Of a stretch of DNA of 64,000 nt, positions 27,178 through 35,717 are shown one piece after another; positions within the stretch are counted from its first letter, which is position 1, and every line of letters starts with the position of its first letter. This stretch comes from Nonomuraea rubra (GTDB taxonomy: Bacteria > Actinomycetota > Actinomycetes > Streptosporangiales > Streptosporangiaceae). Under the pieces are notes generated by a model that worked only from the letters and a program-made list of their open reading frames with translations, made no database searches and was not told the DNA's origin. Both the position numbers and the translations under genes were made by a program. The stretch lies in contig NZ_JACHMI010000001.1 in the NCBI RefSeq assembly GCF_014207985.1, positions 286,001 through 350,000 on the forward strand, in the 5' to 3' direction.

Positions 27178-27921
27178 TCAGATGGCGTGGGCTGACCTGC
27201 CCGCATTCGAACCGTCTCGGATGATCTCTCCCGTGAGGTTGTGGTTGGCCGCCGAGCCGAGGAAGACGATCAGCGCCGCCATGTCGTCGGCGGTGGACAG
27301 CCGGCGGGTGGGCGTGCGGGCCGCGAGCCGGTCGAGTACGTCCTGCGGGAACTCGCGGACGCCGGTGACCGTGAGGCCCGCGACGGCCACGTTCACCAGG
27401 ATGCCGTCCCTGCCCGCCTCCCAGGCCAGGGCCCTGGCCAGGCCGTGCAGGGCCATCTTCGCGGTGCCGTAGGGGCCGGGCCCCGGCACGCCCTCCTCGG
27501 CGATGCCGGAGGAGACGAGCACGATCCGCCCCCACCGCCTGCGCCGCATCTCCGGCAGCACCGCCTGGACGAGCAGGGCGTTGCCGACCACGTTGGCGTG
27601 CATGGCGGCGGACCACTCGGCCGCGGGCACGTCCTCGAACGCCATGCTGCCCGGCTGGACGTTCCCCCAGCGGACGGCGTTCGCGACGAGCGCGTCCACC
27701 GGCCCCGCCTGCGCCACGGCGGGCGCGATGGTGGCGTGGTCCTCCAGGTCGAGGTGGACGGCCGCGCCCCGGGTGCCCTCCTGCTCGATGCGCTTGACGA
27801 CCTCGGCGGCGCGGTCGGCGCCCGTGTTGTAGGTGATCGTGACGTCCGCGCCGGTTCTGGCGTACGCGAGCGCGGTGGCGGCGCCGATGCCGGACGAGCC
27901 GCCGGTGACGAGTACGTGCAT
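27178..27921 (-). CDS. SDR-family oxidoreductase
   Basis: 247 residues. The classical SDR pattern is seen: TGGSSGIGAATALAYARTGADV (cofactor loop), DALVANAVRWGNV in place of the usual NNAG, catalytic Ser in VLVSSGI, and Tyr/Lys in PYGTAKMAL. NAD(P)H-dependent reduction of a carbonyl is likely; the substrate is unknown. AAAGGAG lies 6 nt upstream of the ATG. The gene lies 71 bp after a MarR regulator on the same strand, and two tandem palindromes occupy the gap, so MarR control is likely. Confidence 0.9.
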   Translation of the reverse strand: MHVLVTGGSSGIGAATALAYARTGADVTITYNTGADRAAEVVKRIEQEGTRGAAVHLDLEDHATIAPAVAQAGPVDALVANAVRWGNVQPGSMAFEDVPAAEWSAAMHANVVGNALLVQAVLPEMRRRRWGRIVLVSSGIAEEGVPGPGPYGTAKMALHGLARALAWEAGRDGILVNVAVAGLTVTGVREFPQDVLDRLAARTPTRRLSTADDMAALIVFLGSAANHNLTGEIIRDGSNAGRSAHAI

Positions 27922-27934
27922 GTGAACTCCTTTA

Positions 27935-27958
27935 TTAGCCGACTAATTAGCCAGCTAA
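27935..27958. promoter_or_regulatory. Two tandem TTAG-N4-CTAA palindromes, likely MarR operator
   Basis: TTAGCCGACTAA (27935-27946) is immediately followed by TTAGCCAGCTAA (27947-27958). Each is a palindrome with TTAG/CTAA arms, and they differ only in the central bases. The pair lies 14-37 bp upstream of the SDR ATG and just after the MarR gene. On the minus strand it contains TAATTA and CTAATA, plausible -10 sequences that repressor binding would cover. Confidence 0.7.
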
Positions 27959-27992
27959 GTGCATGTGCTGCCGAACGGACAAGGGCGTTTCG

Positions 27993-28409
27993 CTAGCAGT
28001 GAAAGCGGGGCGTGGCGCGCAGGAACCGGGCGAGCAGCTCGCGCTCCTCGGCCGTGAAGCCGCGCTGGAGGTCCTCGTCCAGCTGGGCCCAGATGCCCTC
28101 CACCGGCTCGCGCAGGGCCTTGCCCGTCTCCGTGAGGTACACGCGGCCGATCCGGGGGCGGTCGGGGTCGGGGGCGCGGTAGACGATCCCGGAGCGCTCC
28201 AGGCGCTGGAGGGTCTTGGTGACGGTCGGCGGCTCGACGCCCAGCCTGGCGATCAGCTCGCCCTGCGTCAGGCCGTCCTCCCGCCACAGCTGGTTGAGCA
28301 GCAGCTCCTGGCCCACGTGCAGGCCGAGCGGGATCAGCGCGGCGGCGAGCTGGTTGCGGTGGGCCTTCATGAGCTTGATGAGCGCGTACGTCAGGGTCTC
28401 GTCCAGCAT
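27993..28409 (-). CDS. MarR-family transcriptional regulator
   Basis: 138 residues. A dimerisation helix (MLDETLTYALIKLMKAHRNQLAAAL) is followed by the MarR winged HTH: GLTQGELIARLGVEPPTVTKTLQRLERSGIVYRAPDPDRPRIGRVYLTETGKAL, including the wing Asp-Arg-Pro-Arg. MarR proteins usually repress a neighbouring gene until a phenolic or lipophilic ligand binds. GGAGGCAAG lies upstream of the start. The SDR gene downstream and the tandem palindromes between them define the probable target. Confidence 0.92.
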   Translation of the reverse strand: MLDETLTYALIKLMKAHRNQLAAALIPLGLHVGQELLLNQLWREDGLTQGELIARLGVEPPTVTKTLQRLERSGIVYRAPDPDRPRIGRVYLTETGKALREPVEGIWAQLDEDLQRGFTAEERELLARFLRATPRFHC

Positions 28410-28550
28410 GCACTCATCTTGCCTCCCGCCTGGCGCTTTGGCGCATGGTGACCCAAGGATGAGGCGCCTTTTACCGTGTCGCGTGGTTTAGCCGACGGCT
28501 TCCGCGAAAGGGTGAAGTATCCGGCATGCAGACCCTCGGGAGACGCAGAC

Positions 28551-29729
28551 GTGACCACACCTGAGGACCCGAACGAGCCCCGCGAGGGGCAGCGCCCGCG
28601 CGAGGACCGGCCGCGGGAGGGCCAACCCGAGAGCGCACCTCCTCAGCACGAGCCCGAGTGGTGGAGCGAGGGCACGCTGCCGGAGGACGAGCGGCCGCCC
28701 GCGCTCCGGCCGTACGAGCCGTACGCGGGCGGGCCCACGGGCGGCGACCAGCCTCCGGGGGGCGCGCCTGAGCGGGAGCCTGGGGGTGTGCCCGGGCACG
28801 GGCCGGGGGAGGAGGAGCCGATCTCGCCCGTTCCGCCCGTGGTGCCCCGTCCCGACGTGCCGCCGACGCACGAGCCCAGGCCGGCCGGGGAGCCGTCCCA
28901 TCCCGACCTGCCCACCTCGCCGGAGACGCCGGAGCCCACGGGCGGCGACGCGGAGGCCACCCAGGTGTACCCGATCCCCGGCGCCACCCCGTCCTATCCG
29001 GGCTGGGGCGGAGCGCCGCAGGAGGAGCCGCCCGCCAGGCAGGGGCCCTCGCGCTACGAGCAGGGCGACCAGCCGTACTTCGCGCCGCCAGGGGCGGGAA
29101 CCCCGTCAGGGGAAGGCCCGGCGGCGTGGGAGAGCACGCCGCCCGGAGGGATACCGGTAGCCGGCGCGCAGGCCCAGGGCGGTCAGGAGGGCACGCCGCC
29201 CGGCCGGCCGCCCGACCGGGAGCACACCGTTCCGCCGGGACAGGAGCCGGACCCGACGGTGCCGGGCACGACGCCCTCCAGCCCGTACGGCGGCCCGCCC
29301 GGCTACCCGCCACCCCCGCCCCCAGGAGCCCCCTACGGCTCCCCACCCGGCCAGTACGGCCAGTACGGGCAACCCGGCCAACCCGGCCAGTACGGCCCCT
29401 ACGGCCAGTACGAGCAGCCGAAGCCCGGCAGCGGCCTGGCCACGGCCTCGCTCGTCCTCGGCGTGGCCAGCCCCTTCCTGGTGTTCGTCTGCTTCACCGG
29501 CCTGATCACCGCGATCCTGTCGATCGTCTTCGGCTGGGTGGCACTGGTGAAGCGCGCGGGCAAGGGCCGGGCCATCGCCGGCATCGTGATCAGCGTCCTG
29601 TCGCTGATCCTGTTCGCGATCGTGGCCATCTGGTTCTGGAACGTGGTCCAGGAGTGCGCCCACCTGCCGGGCCAGCTCGCCGACCGGTGCTTCGAGGACA
29701 AGTTTCCCTGGATGAGCGGCACCCGCTAA
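28551..29729 (+). CDS. Proline-rich membrane protein with C-terminal DUF4190 domain
   Basis: 392 residues from GTG 28551 (GGGAG 8 nt upstream). Residues 1-290 are a low-complexity Pro/Gly/Glu-rich segment ending in short repeats (GQYGQYGQPGQPGQYGPYGQYEQP). Two hydrophobic helices follow within the last 100 residues (LATASLVLGVASPFLVFVCFTGLITAILSIVFG and AIAGIVISVLSLILFAIVAIWFW), joined by a KRAGKGRA loop: the DUF4190 pattern. Actinomycetes have many such proteins and their role is unknown. The disordered part is probably cytoplasmic. The stop overlaps the convergent gene by 4 bp. Confidence 0.8.
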   Translation: MTTPEDPNEPREGQRPREDRPREGQPESAPPQHEPEWWSEGTLPEDERPPALRPYEPYAGGPTGGDQPPGGAPEREPGGVPGHGPGEEEPISPVPPVVPRPDVPPTHEPRPAGEPSHPDLPTSPETPEPTGGDAEATQVYPIPGATPSYPGWGGAPQEEPPARQGPSRYEQGDQPYFAPPGAGTPSGEGPAAWESTPPGGIPVAGAQAQGGQEGTPPGRPPDREHTVPPGQEPDPTVPGTTPSSPYGGPPGYPPPPPPGAPYGSPPGQYGQYGQPGQPGQYGPYGQYEQPKPGSGLATASLVLGVASPFLVFVCFTGLITAILSIVFGWVALVKRAGKGRAIAGIVISVLSLILFAIVAIWFWNVVQECAHLPGQLADRCFEDKFPWMSGTR

Positions 29730-30163
29730 AGCGGCAGATATTCGGAAAGGTCGGCTCGGGAGCCGCTGGCCGACACCGCGCCTTTGGCCATGGCTTCGTC
29801 CCAGGTCAACCGCCCGAGCGCGAGCTCGATCCAGGTCCGCCCGTCCATCTCCACCACGTTCGGCGGCGTGCCCCGCGTGTGCCGGGGCCCGGCGATGGCC
29901 TGGACGGCCGCGTACGGCGGCACGCGCACCTCGACCGTCCGCCCGGGCGCCGCGCTCGCCAGCCGGTCGAGCAGGTGACGCACCGCCATCCGCCCGGCGT
30001 CGCGCTCGGGCTGGAGCCCGCGGTCGTAGGCGGCCAGCACGGCGGCCACGAGCGCGTCGGGCAGCGCGGACGCGGGCCCGTCGTACGGGGGCTCGTCGAG
30101 CGCGACGAGCTGGCCGTCGAGGGCCGCTCTCAGCTTTTCCTGATCCATCTTGCGTGGTGGCAC
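29726..30163 (-). CDS. Sterol-carrier-family-like protein (MDMPI/SCP-like)
   Basis: 145 residues from GTG 30163 (VPPRKMDQEKLRAALDG); ATG 30148 is an alternative. The C-terminal two-thirds, VEVRVPPYAAVQAIAGPRHTRGTPPNVVEMDGRTWIELALGRLTWDEAMAKGAVSASGSRADLSEYLPL, match a small actinobacterial family annotated as sterol carrier proteins. The ARHTRGTPPNVVE-like block is diagnostic. It probably binds a hydrophobic ligand or coenzyme-linked substrate; no enzyme motif is visible. It is divergent from phoX. Confidence 0.7.
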   Translation of the reverse strand: MPPRKMDQEKLRAALDGQLVALDEPPYDGPASALPDALVAAVLAAYDRGLQPERDAGRMAVRHLLDRLASAAPGRTVEVRVPPYAAVQAIAGPRHTRGTPPNVVEMDGRTWIELALGRLTWDEAMAKGAVSASGSRADLSEYLPL

Positions 30164-30186
30164 CCTGCCATTCTCTCCCGGGAAGC

Positions 30187-30230
30187 GTTCATCGAGACGG
30201 AGGTCATCGTTCACCTCCGGTTTCGACGGC
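30187..30230 (+). promoter_or_regulatory. PHO-box-like 11-bp direct repeats upstream of phoX
   Basis: Four consecutive 11-bp units start at 30187, 30198, 30209 and 30220. Units one and three begin GTTCATC and GTTCACC, and unit four begins GTTTCGA. Streptomyces PhoP boxes consist of 11-bp direct repeats whose first seven bases approach GTTCACC. The second unit is degenerate. The array ends 48 bp before the phoX start, suited to PhoP activation under phosphate limitation. Confidence 0.6.
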
Positions 30231-30277
30231 GAACGTAGCCTCCCGGCGGTACAACCGCGCACATATATGGAGGACCT

Positions 30278-32350
30278 GTGGCGAACCCCAACGCGGGGCC
30301 GCGGCTACTGCCGCTGCTTTCCACCCCGCACAAAGGTGGCCGTTCCGCGTTGACCTGTCAGTTCCGCTGCGGAAACGCGTGCGCGCATGACGTGGCCAAC
30401 ACCGCCGACAACGCCTACTTCGGCGACGTGGTGAAGGAGGCGCTGTCCCGCCGTGGCGTGCTGCGCGCGGGCGCGCTCGGCGCGATCGTGGTGGGCACGG
30501 GCGTGGCGGGTGCGGTGCCGGCCCTGGCCGACGAGCCCGAGGCGGCCGCCAAGCACGGCTGGAACGGCGGCGGCGGCAGCGACATCCGCTTCACCGCCGT
30601 TCAGCCGAACACGGACGACCAGCTGACCGTCCCGGAAGGCTACAAGTCCTCCGTGGTCGTCCGCTGGGGCGACCCGGTGCTGCCCGACGCGCCGGAGTTC
30701 GACTTCGACAACCAGACCGCCGACGCCCAGAGCAAGCAGTTCGGCTACAACTGCGACTTCGTGACCGTCTTCCCGATGGGCCGGGACCGCGCCCTGATGT
30801 GGGTCAACCACGAGTACTCCGACGAGAGCCTGATGTTCCGCGGTTACACCGGCGGCGCGGCGGCGACCGAGGAGCAGATCAAGATCGGCCTGGCCGCTCA
30901 CGGCGGCTCGGTCGTGGAGATCGAGCGGGCCGGCAACACCGGCGAGTGGAAGCTGGTCACCAGGGGCCGCCGCCGCTACAACCGCCGCATCACCGCCCAG
31001 ACCGAGATGCGGTTCAGCGGCCCCGCCGCGGGCAGCGACCTGCTCAAGACGGCCGCCGACACCAAGGGCAGCACGCCCATCGGCATGCTGAACAACTGCG
31101 CGGGCGGCACCACCCCGTGGGGCACGGTGCTGACCGCCGAGGAGAACTTCAACCAGTACTTCGTCAACGGCGACAAGGTGCCCGAGGCGCAGAAGCCGTA
31201 CATCGCCCGCTACGCGATCACGACCGGCACCCCCTCCTCCAGCCGCCGGTTCGACCGTGTCGAGGAGCGCTTCGACCTGGCCAAGCACCCGAACGAGGTC
31301 AACAGGTTCGGGTGGATCGTGGAGATCGACCCGTTCGACCCCGACTCCACGCCGATCAAGCGCACGGCGCTCGGCCGCTTCGCCCACGAGGCCGCCACCA
31401 CGACGCTGGCCCGCGACGGCCGCCTGGTCGTCTACATGGGTGACGACTCGCGCTTCGAGTACATCTACAAGTTCGTCTCCAAGGACCGCTACATCCCCGG
31501 CTTCGACCGCCACAACCGGGAGCTGCTGGACGAGGGCACCCTGTACGTGGCCAAGTTCACCGGCGACAGCCCGAAGACCGAGATCGACGGCTCCGGCAAG
31601 CTGCCCGCCGACGGCCAGTTCGACGGCTCCGGCGAGTGGATCCCGCTGGTCTCGGGCGACAGGTCGTTCGTGGACGGCATGACCGCCGAGGAGGTGCTGG
31701 TCTACACCCGTTCGGCCGCCGACAAGGTGGGCGCGACGAAGATGGACCGCCCCGAGGACGTCGAGCGCAACCCGGTCACCGGCGGCGTCTACGTGGCCCT
31801 GACCAACAACACCAACCGCACCGCGGCCCAGGTGGACGAGGCCAACCCGCGCCCGTCGAACAAGCACGGCCACGTCCTGGAGATCGTGGAGCGGCGCAAC
31901 GACGCGAGCGAGAAGACGTTCGCCTGGTCGCTGCCGCTGGTCTGCGGTGACCCGAACGACGCCAGCACCTACTTCGCCGGCTTCGACAAGTCCAAGGTCT
32001 CGCCGATCTCCTGCCCGGACAACGTGACGTTCGACAAGGACGGCAACCTCTGGATCTCCACGGACGGCAACGCCCTGGAGAAGAACGACGGCCTGTTCGT
32101 CATGCCGGTCAGGGGCAAGGAGCGCGGCTACGTGCGCCAGTTCCTCACCGTGCCGGTCGGCGCCGAGACCTGCGGCCCGCTCGTCTCCAGCGACCAGCGC
32201 AGCGTCTTCGTGGCGGTGCAGCACCCGGGCGAGACGGACGACGCCAGCCCGGAGACCCCGAGCAGCCACTGGCCCGACGGCGGCAGCAGCCAGCCCCGCC
32301 CGTCCGTGGCCGTGGTCTGGCACGCCAGGAACAAGAAGATCGGGTCTTGA
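30278..32350 (+). CDS. phoX: PhoX-family alkaline phosphatase, Tat-exported
   Basis: 690 residues from GTG 30278 with GGAGG 6 nt upstream. A twin-arginine signal SRRGVLRAGALGAIVVGTGVAG lies at about residues 58-80, after an unusually long N-terminal extension. The mature protein is the PhoX/DUF839 beta-propeller (PEGYKSSVVVRWGDP, MWVNHEYSD, NNCAGGTTPWGTVLTAEENFNQYF, RFAHEAATTTLARDGRLVVYMGDDSRFEYIYKF, MDRPEDVERNP). Characterised members use Ca and Fe and release phosphate from esters outside the membrane. PHO-box-like repeats upstream support phosphate-starvation control. Confidence 0.92.
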   Translation: MANPNAGPRLLPLLSTPHKGGRSALTCQFRCGNACAHDVANTADNAYFGDVVKEALSRRGVLRAGALGAIVVGTGVAGAVPALADEPEAAAKHGWNGGGGSDIRFTAVQPNTDDQLTVPEGYKSSVVVRWGDPVLPDAPEFDFDNQTADAQSKQFGYNCDFVTVFPMGRDRALMWVNHEYSDESLMFRGYTGGAAATEEQIKIGLAAHGGSVVEIERAGNTGEWKLVTRGRRRYNRRITAQTEMRFSGPAAGSDLLKTAADTKGSTPIGMLNNCAGGTTPWGTVLTAEENFNQYFVNGDKVPEAQKPYIARYAITTGTPSSSRRFDRVEERFDLAKHPNEVNRFGWIVEIDPFDPDSTPIKRTALGRFAHEAATTTLARDGRLVVYMGDDSRFEYIYKFVSKDRYIPGFDRHNRELLDEGTLYVAKFTGDSPKTEIDGSGKLPADGQFDGSGEWIPLVSGDRSFVDGMTAEEVLVYTRSAADKVGATKMDRPEDVERNPVTGGVYVALTNNTNRTAAQVDEANPRPSNKHGHVLEIVERRNDASEKTFAWSLPLVCGDPNDASTYFAGFDKSKVSPISCPDNVTFDKDGNLWISTDGNALEKNDGLFVMPVRGKERGYVRQFLTVPVGAETCGPLVSSDQRSVFVAVQHPGETDDASPETPSSHWPDGGSSQPRPSVAVVWHARNKKIGS

Positions 32351-32377
32351 CCTCAACTTAACTTGAGGCCATAGCGT
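32347..32377 (+). promoter_or_regulatory. SoxR-box promoter of the ABC exporter gene
   Basis: CCTCAACTTAACTTGAGG (32351-32368) differs at one base (position 7) from the classical 18-bp SoxR site. It lies between a -35 TTGACC (32347-32352) and a -10 TAGCGT (32372-32377) separated by 19 bp, the over-long spacer typical of MerR-type activated promoters. The predicted transcription start is at or next to ATG 32385, implying a leaderless mRNA. Confidence 0.75.
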
Positions 32378-32384
32378 CCATGCC

Positions 32385-34268
32385 ATGAGCATGGAAGTGA
32401 CCGCCTGGCATCAGCTGTACTCGATGAACAACCGGCCTGAGCGTCGCTCTGTATCCAGGGCGACGCTCAGGCGTATCGGCGCCTTCGCGCGCCCCCACCG
32501 GCGCAGGCTGGCGCTGTTCCTGCTGCTCAGCGTGGTGATGGCGGGCCTGGCGGTGGGAGCGCCGCTGCTGGCGGGGCGGGTGGTGGACGCCGTCTTCGCC
32601 GGCGAGCCGCTCGGCGTGGTCGTCACGGTGGCGCTGGCGATCGCGGGCCTGGCGATCGCGGAGGCGGGCCTGGGCCTGGTGAACCGGTGGCTGTCAGCGG
32701 GCCTGGGCGAGGACCTGATCCTCGACCTGCGTACGGCCGTCTTCGACCACGTGCAGCGCATGCCGATCGCGTTCTTCATGCGGACCCGCACCGGCGCGCT
32801 GGTCAGCCGGCTGAACAACGACGTGATCGGCGCCCAGCGCGCCTTCACCGACACGCTGTCGGGCGTGGTGGGCAACGTCGTGACGCTCATGCTGACGCTC
32901 GTCGCGATGATCGGCATCTCCTGGCAGATCACGCTGCTGGCGCTGCTGCTCCTGCCCGTGTTCGTGCTGCCGGCCCGGCGGATGGGCACCAGGATCGCCC
33001 GGCTGCGGCGGGAGGCGGCCGACCACAACGCGGCCATGGGCACCCAGATGACCGAGCGGTTCTCCGCGCCCGGCGCGACGCTGGTCAAGCTGTTCGGCCG
33101 GCCCGCCCACGAGTCGGCCGAGTTCGCGGGCAGGGCCCGCCGCGTGCGCGACATCGGGGTGCGCTCTGCCATGACCCAGTCGGCCTTCGTCACCGCGCTG
33201 ACGCTGGTCTCGGCGCTGGCGCTGGCCCTGGTGTACGGCCTCGGCGGCTTCTACGCCCTGGCCGGGCAGCTCGCCCCCGGCGCGCTGGTGTCCATGGCCA
33301 TGCTGCTGACCCGCCTGTACGCGCCCCTGACGGCCCTGGCCAGCGCCCGCGTGGACGTGATGAGCGCGGTCGTCAGCTTCGAGCGCGTCTTCGAGGTGCT
33401 CGACCTGGAGCCGCTCATCCAGGACAAGCCGGACGCCCGGAAGGTGCCGGAAGGCCCGGTCTCGGTGGAGTTCGACGACGTGCGCTTCGCCTACCCCTCG
33501 GCCGACAAGGTCTCGCTGGCCTCGCTGGAGGAGGTCGCCACGCTCGACACGCGCGGCGGCGTCGAGGTGCTGCACGGCGTCTCGTTCCGGGCCGAACCCG
33601 GGCAGATGGTGGCGCTGGTCGGCTCGTCGGGGGCGGGCAAGTCCACGATCGCGCAGCTCCTGCCCAGGCTGTACGACGTCGACTCCGGCGCCGTACGGCT
33701 CGGCGGCGTGGACGTACGCGACCTGACCGCGGACTCGATCCGCGACACGCTCGGCATGGTCACCCAGGACGGTCACCTCTTCCACGAGACGATCCGCGCC
33801 AACCTGCTGCTGGCCAGGCCGGAGGCGGGCGAGGAGGAGATCTGGGACGCGCTCACCCGCGCCCGGCTGGCCACGCTCATCCGGTCGCTGCCCGACGGGC
33901 TCGACACGGTCGTGGGCGAGCGCGGCTACCGGCTGTCCGGCGGGGAGCGCCAGCGGCTGACGATCGCCCGCCTCCTGCTGGCCAGGCCGAGGGTGGTGAT
34001 CCTGGACGAGGCCACCGCGGCGCTCGACTCCACCTCCGAGGCGGCGGTACAGGCGGCGCTGGGCGAGGCCCTGGAGGGCAGGACGGCCGTGGTGATCGCG
34101 CACCGGCTGTCCACCGTCCGCGCCGCCGACCTGATCCTGGTGATCGAGGACGGCCAGGTGGTCGAGCGCGGCACGCACGGCGAACTGCTCGCCGCCGGGG
34201 GCCGCTACGAGGAGCTGTACCGCACTCAGTTCGAGGACCCGACGGTCTCCGGGGTCGCGGCGGCCTGA
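32385..34268 (+). CDS. ABC exporter, fused membrane and ATPase domains
   Basis: 627 residues. Six membrane helices lie in residues 40-320 (ABC type IV exporter fold, with LISRLNND-like coupling text NNDVIGAQRAF). The ATPase domain follows with Walker A GSSGAGKST (about 413), signature LSGGERQR (about 517), Walker B VVILDEAT (about 537) and the His switch AHRLS. The order TMD-NBD is that of drug and lipid half-transporters that work as dimers. The SoxR-box promoter suggests a role in exporting redox-active compounds. The last 43 bp overlap the convergent MFS gene. Confidence 0.92.
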   Translation: MSMEVTAWHQLYSMNNRPERRSVSRATLRRIGAFARPHRRRLALFLLLSVVMAGLAVGAPLLAGRVVDAVFAGEPLGVVVTVALAIAGLAIAEAGLGLVNRWLSAGLGEDLILDLRTAVFDHVQRMPIAFFMRTRTGALVSRLNNDVIGAQRAFTDTLSGVVGNVVTLMLTLVAMIGISWQITLLALLLLPVFVLPARRMGTRIARLRREAADHNAAMGTQMTERFSAPGATLVKLFGRPAHESAEFAGRARRVRDIGVRSAMTQSAFVTALTLVSALALALVYGLGGFYALAGQLAPGALVSMAMLLTRLYAPLTALASARVDVMSAVVSFERVFEVLDLEPLIQDKPDARKVPEGPVSVEFDDVRFAYPSADKVSLASLEEVATLDTRGGVEVLHGVSFRAEPGQMVALVGSSGAGKSTIAQLLPRLYDVDSGAVRLGGVDVRDLTADSIRDTLGMVTQDGHLFHETIRANLLLARPEAGEEEIWDALTRARLATLIRSLPDGLDTVVGERGYRLSGGERQRLTIARLLLARPRVVILDEATAALDSTSEAAVQAALGEALEGRTAVVIAHRLSTVRAADLILVIEDGQVVERGTHGELLAAGGRYEELYRTQFEDPTVSGVAAA

Positions 34269-35644
34269 GGCTCCCCGGGCGGCGCCTGCTGGGGGCGCAG
34301 CGAGTAGAGCGCGAGCGGGATGGCCGCCAGCACCACGACCGCGGCGACGACCAGCGTGAACCGGTAGCCGTCGAGGAACGCGGGCAGCGGTGCCAGGCCG
34401 CTCGCGTTCTGCCTGGCGGTCAGCAGCGCTCCCAGCACGGTGATGCCGAGCAGCCCGAACACCTCGCGGGAGACGTTGAGCACGCCAGAGGCGACGCCTG
34501 AGCGCTCCCTGGGCATGCCGCTGACGACGGCGGAGGTCAGGGGGACGAGCAGGCCGCCGCCGAGGCCGTACAGGATGAACCAGGGCGCCACGTCCGCGAA
34601 GCCGGCGCCGGCGCCGACGCGGGAGATGAGGTAGATCGCGGTGCCCATGAGCGCCATCCCGAGCGCGACCGTGCGCCCGATGCCGAGCCGCGCGCTGACC
34701 TGCTGCGACAGGATCGCCACCACGCCCATGACCAGCGCCATCGGCACGAAGGACGCGCCTGCTTGGGTGGGGGTGAAGCCGAGCACGTTCTGCAGCCACA
34801 GGGCGCTGAAGAAGTAGATCCCGAACACGCCGAACGTCCAGATGCCGCTGGTCAGCACGCCGCCGGTGAAGACGCGCGACCTGAACAGCGAGATCGCGAT
34901 CATCGGCTCGGCCGCCCGCGCCTCGACCGCGACGAAGCCCGCGACCGCCGCCGCGAACACGCCGAACGCGGCCAGGATCGGCGCCGAGCCCCAGCCGAGT
35001 GCCTCGCCCTCGATGAGCGCGAACGTCAGCGCGAACAGGGCCAGCGCCGACAGGGCCAGACCGGGCAGGTCGAGGCTGTGGCGCACCCGCGTGACGGCCG
35101 GCCGCACGGCCCAGAGCGCGAGGCCGGCCGTGACCACCCCGATCGGCACGTTGATCAGGTAGATCCAGCCCCAGTGCAGGTTCTCGCTGATGAGGCCGCC
35201 CAGGGTGGGCCCGAGGGCCATGGAGAGCGCCCCCGAGGCGCTCCAGATGCCCACTGCCCTGCCGCGCTCGGCGGGGTCGGGAAAGATCTGGCTGATCAGC
35301 GACAGCGTGGTCGGCGTCAGCAGCGCGGCGCCGACGCCCTGCACGGCCCGCGCCGCGATCAGCATCCCGCCGGAGGTGGCCAGCCCGGCCGCGAGCGAGG
35401 CCAGCGTGAAGACGGCCAGCCCGGCGAGGAAGACCCTGCGGGCGCCCAGCACGTCCGCGAGCCGCCCGCCGGCCAGCATGAGCCCGGCGAAGACCAGGAT
35501 GTACGAGCTCACGATCCACTCCAGCCCGGAGATCGTCAGCCCCAGGTCCCGCTGGATCGTCGGCAACGCGACATTGCCCACGTTGTTGTCCAGATACGTC
35601 ATGAACGTGCCCAGGGTCACGGCAGCCAGTGCCCACCATCGCAT
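34226..35644 (-). CDS. MFS drug exporter, DHA2-like (14 TM)
   Basis: 472 residues. TM1 has TFMTYLDNNVGNVALPTI (DHA2 motif D1), followed by motif A GGRLADVLGARRV, GVGAALLTPTTLSLI, motif C GALSMALGPTLGGLI and 13-14 hydrophobic helices. This is the EmrB/QacA type that extrudes lipophilic drugs by proton antiport. GGAGGGAATCACC precedes the ATG. It is divergent from a TetR gene, and the intergenic region carries an inverted repeat plus a third half-site, the usual layout of a drug-inducible efflux pair. Confidence 0.92.
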   Translation of the reverse strand: MRWWALAAVTLGTFMTYLDNNVGNVALPTIQRDLGLTISGLEWIVSSYILVFAGLMLAGGRLADVLGARRVFLAGLAVFTLASLAAGLATSGGMLIAARAVQGVGAALLTPTTLSLISQIFPDPAERGRAVGIWSASGALSMALGPTLGGLISENLHWGWIYLINVPIGVVTAGLALWAVRPAVTRVRHSLDLPGLALSALALFALTFALIEGEALGWGSAPILAAFGVFAAAVAGFVAVEARAAEPMIAISLFRSRVFTGGVLTSGIWTFGVFGIYFFSALWLQNVLGFTPTQAGASFVPMALVMGVVAILSQQVSARLGIGRTVALGMALMGTAIYLISRVGAGAGFADVAPWFILYGLGGGLLVPLTSAVVSGMPRERSGVASGVLNVSREVFGLLGITVLGALLTARQNASGLAPLPAFLDGYRFTLVVAAVVVLAAIPLALYSLRPQQAPPGEPQAAATPETVGSSN

Positions 35645-35657
35645 GGTGATTCCCTCC

Positions 35658-35706
35658 TATACAGCGTACTTGTACGCCGTATAGTGGAACTTGTACGACG
35701 TATAGT
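35658..35706. promoter_or_regulatory. TetR operator array between MFS and TetR genes
   Basis: TATACAGCGTAC (35658-35669) and GTACGCCGTATA (35672-35683) form a 12-bp inverted repeat with one mismatch and a 2-nt spacer. A direct repeat of the right half, TTGTACGCCGTATAGT (35670-35685) and TTGTACGACGTATAGT (35691-35706), follows with a 21-bp period, i.e. two helical turns. The array spans both divergent promoters. Confidence 0.75.
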
Positions 35707-35717
35707 TGTCAACCGTG

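Noticed and set aside
28488..28495. TTAGCCGA near the DUF4190 gene as a further MarR site
   Set aside because: Only one half-site is present without a CTAA arm at the right distance, so it is likely chance.
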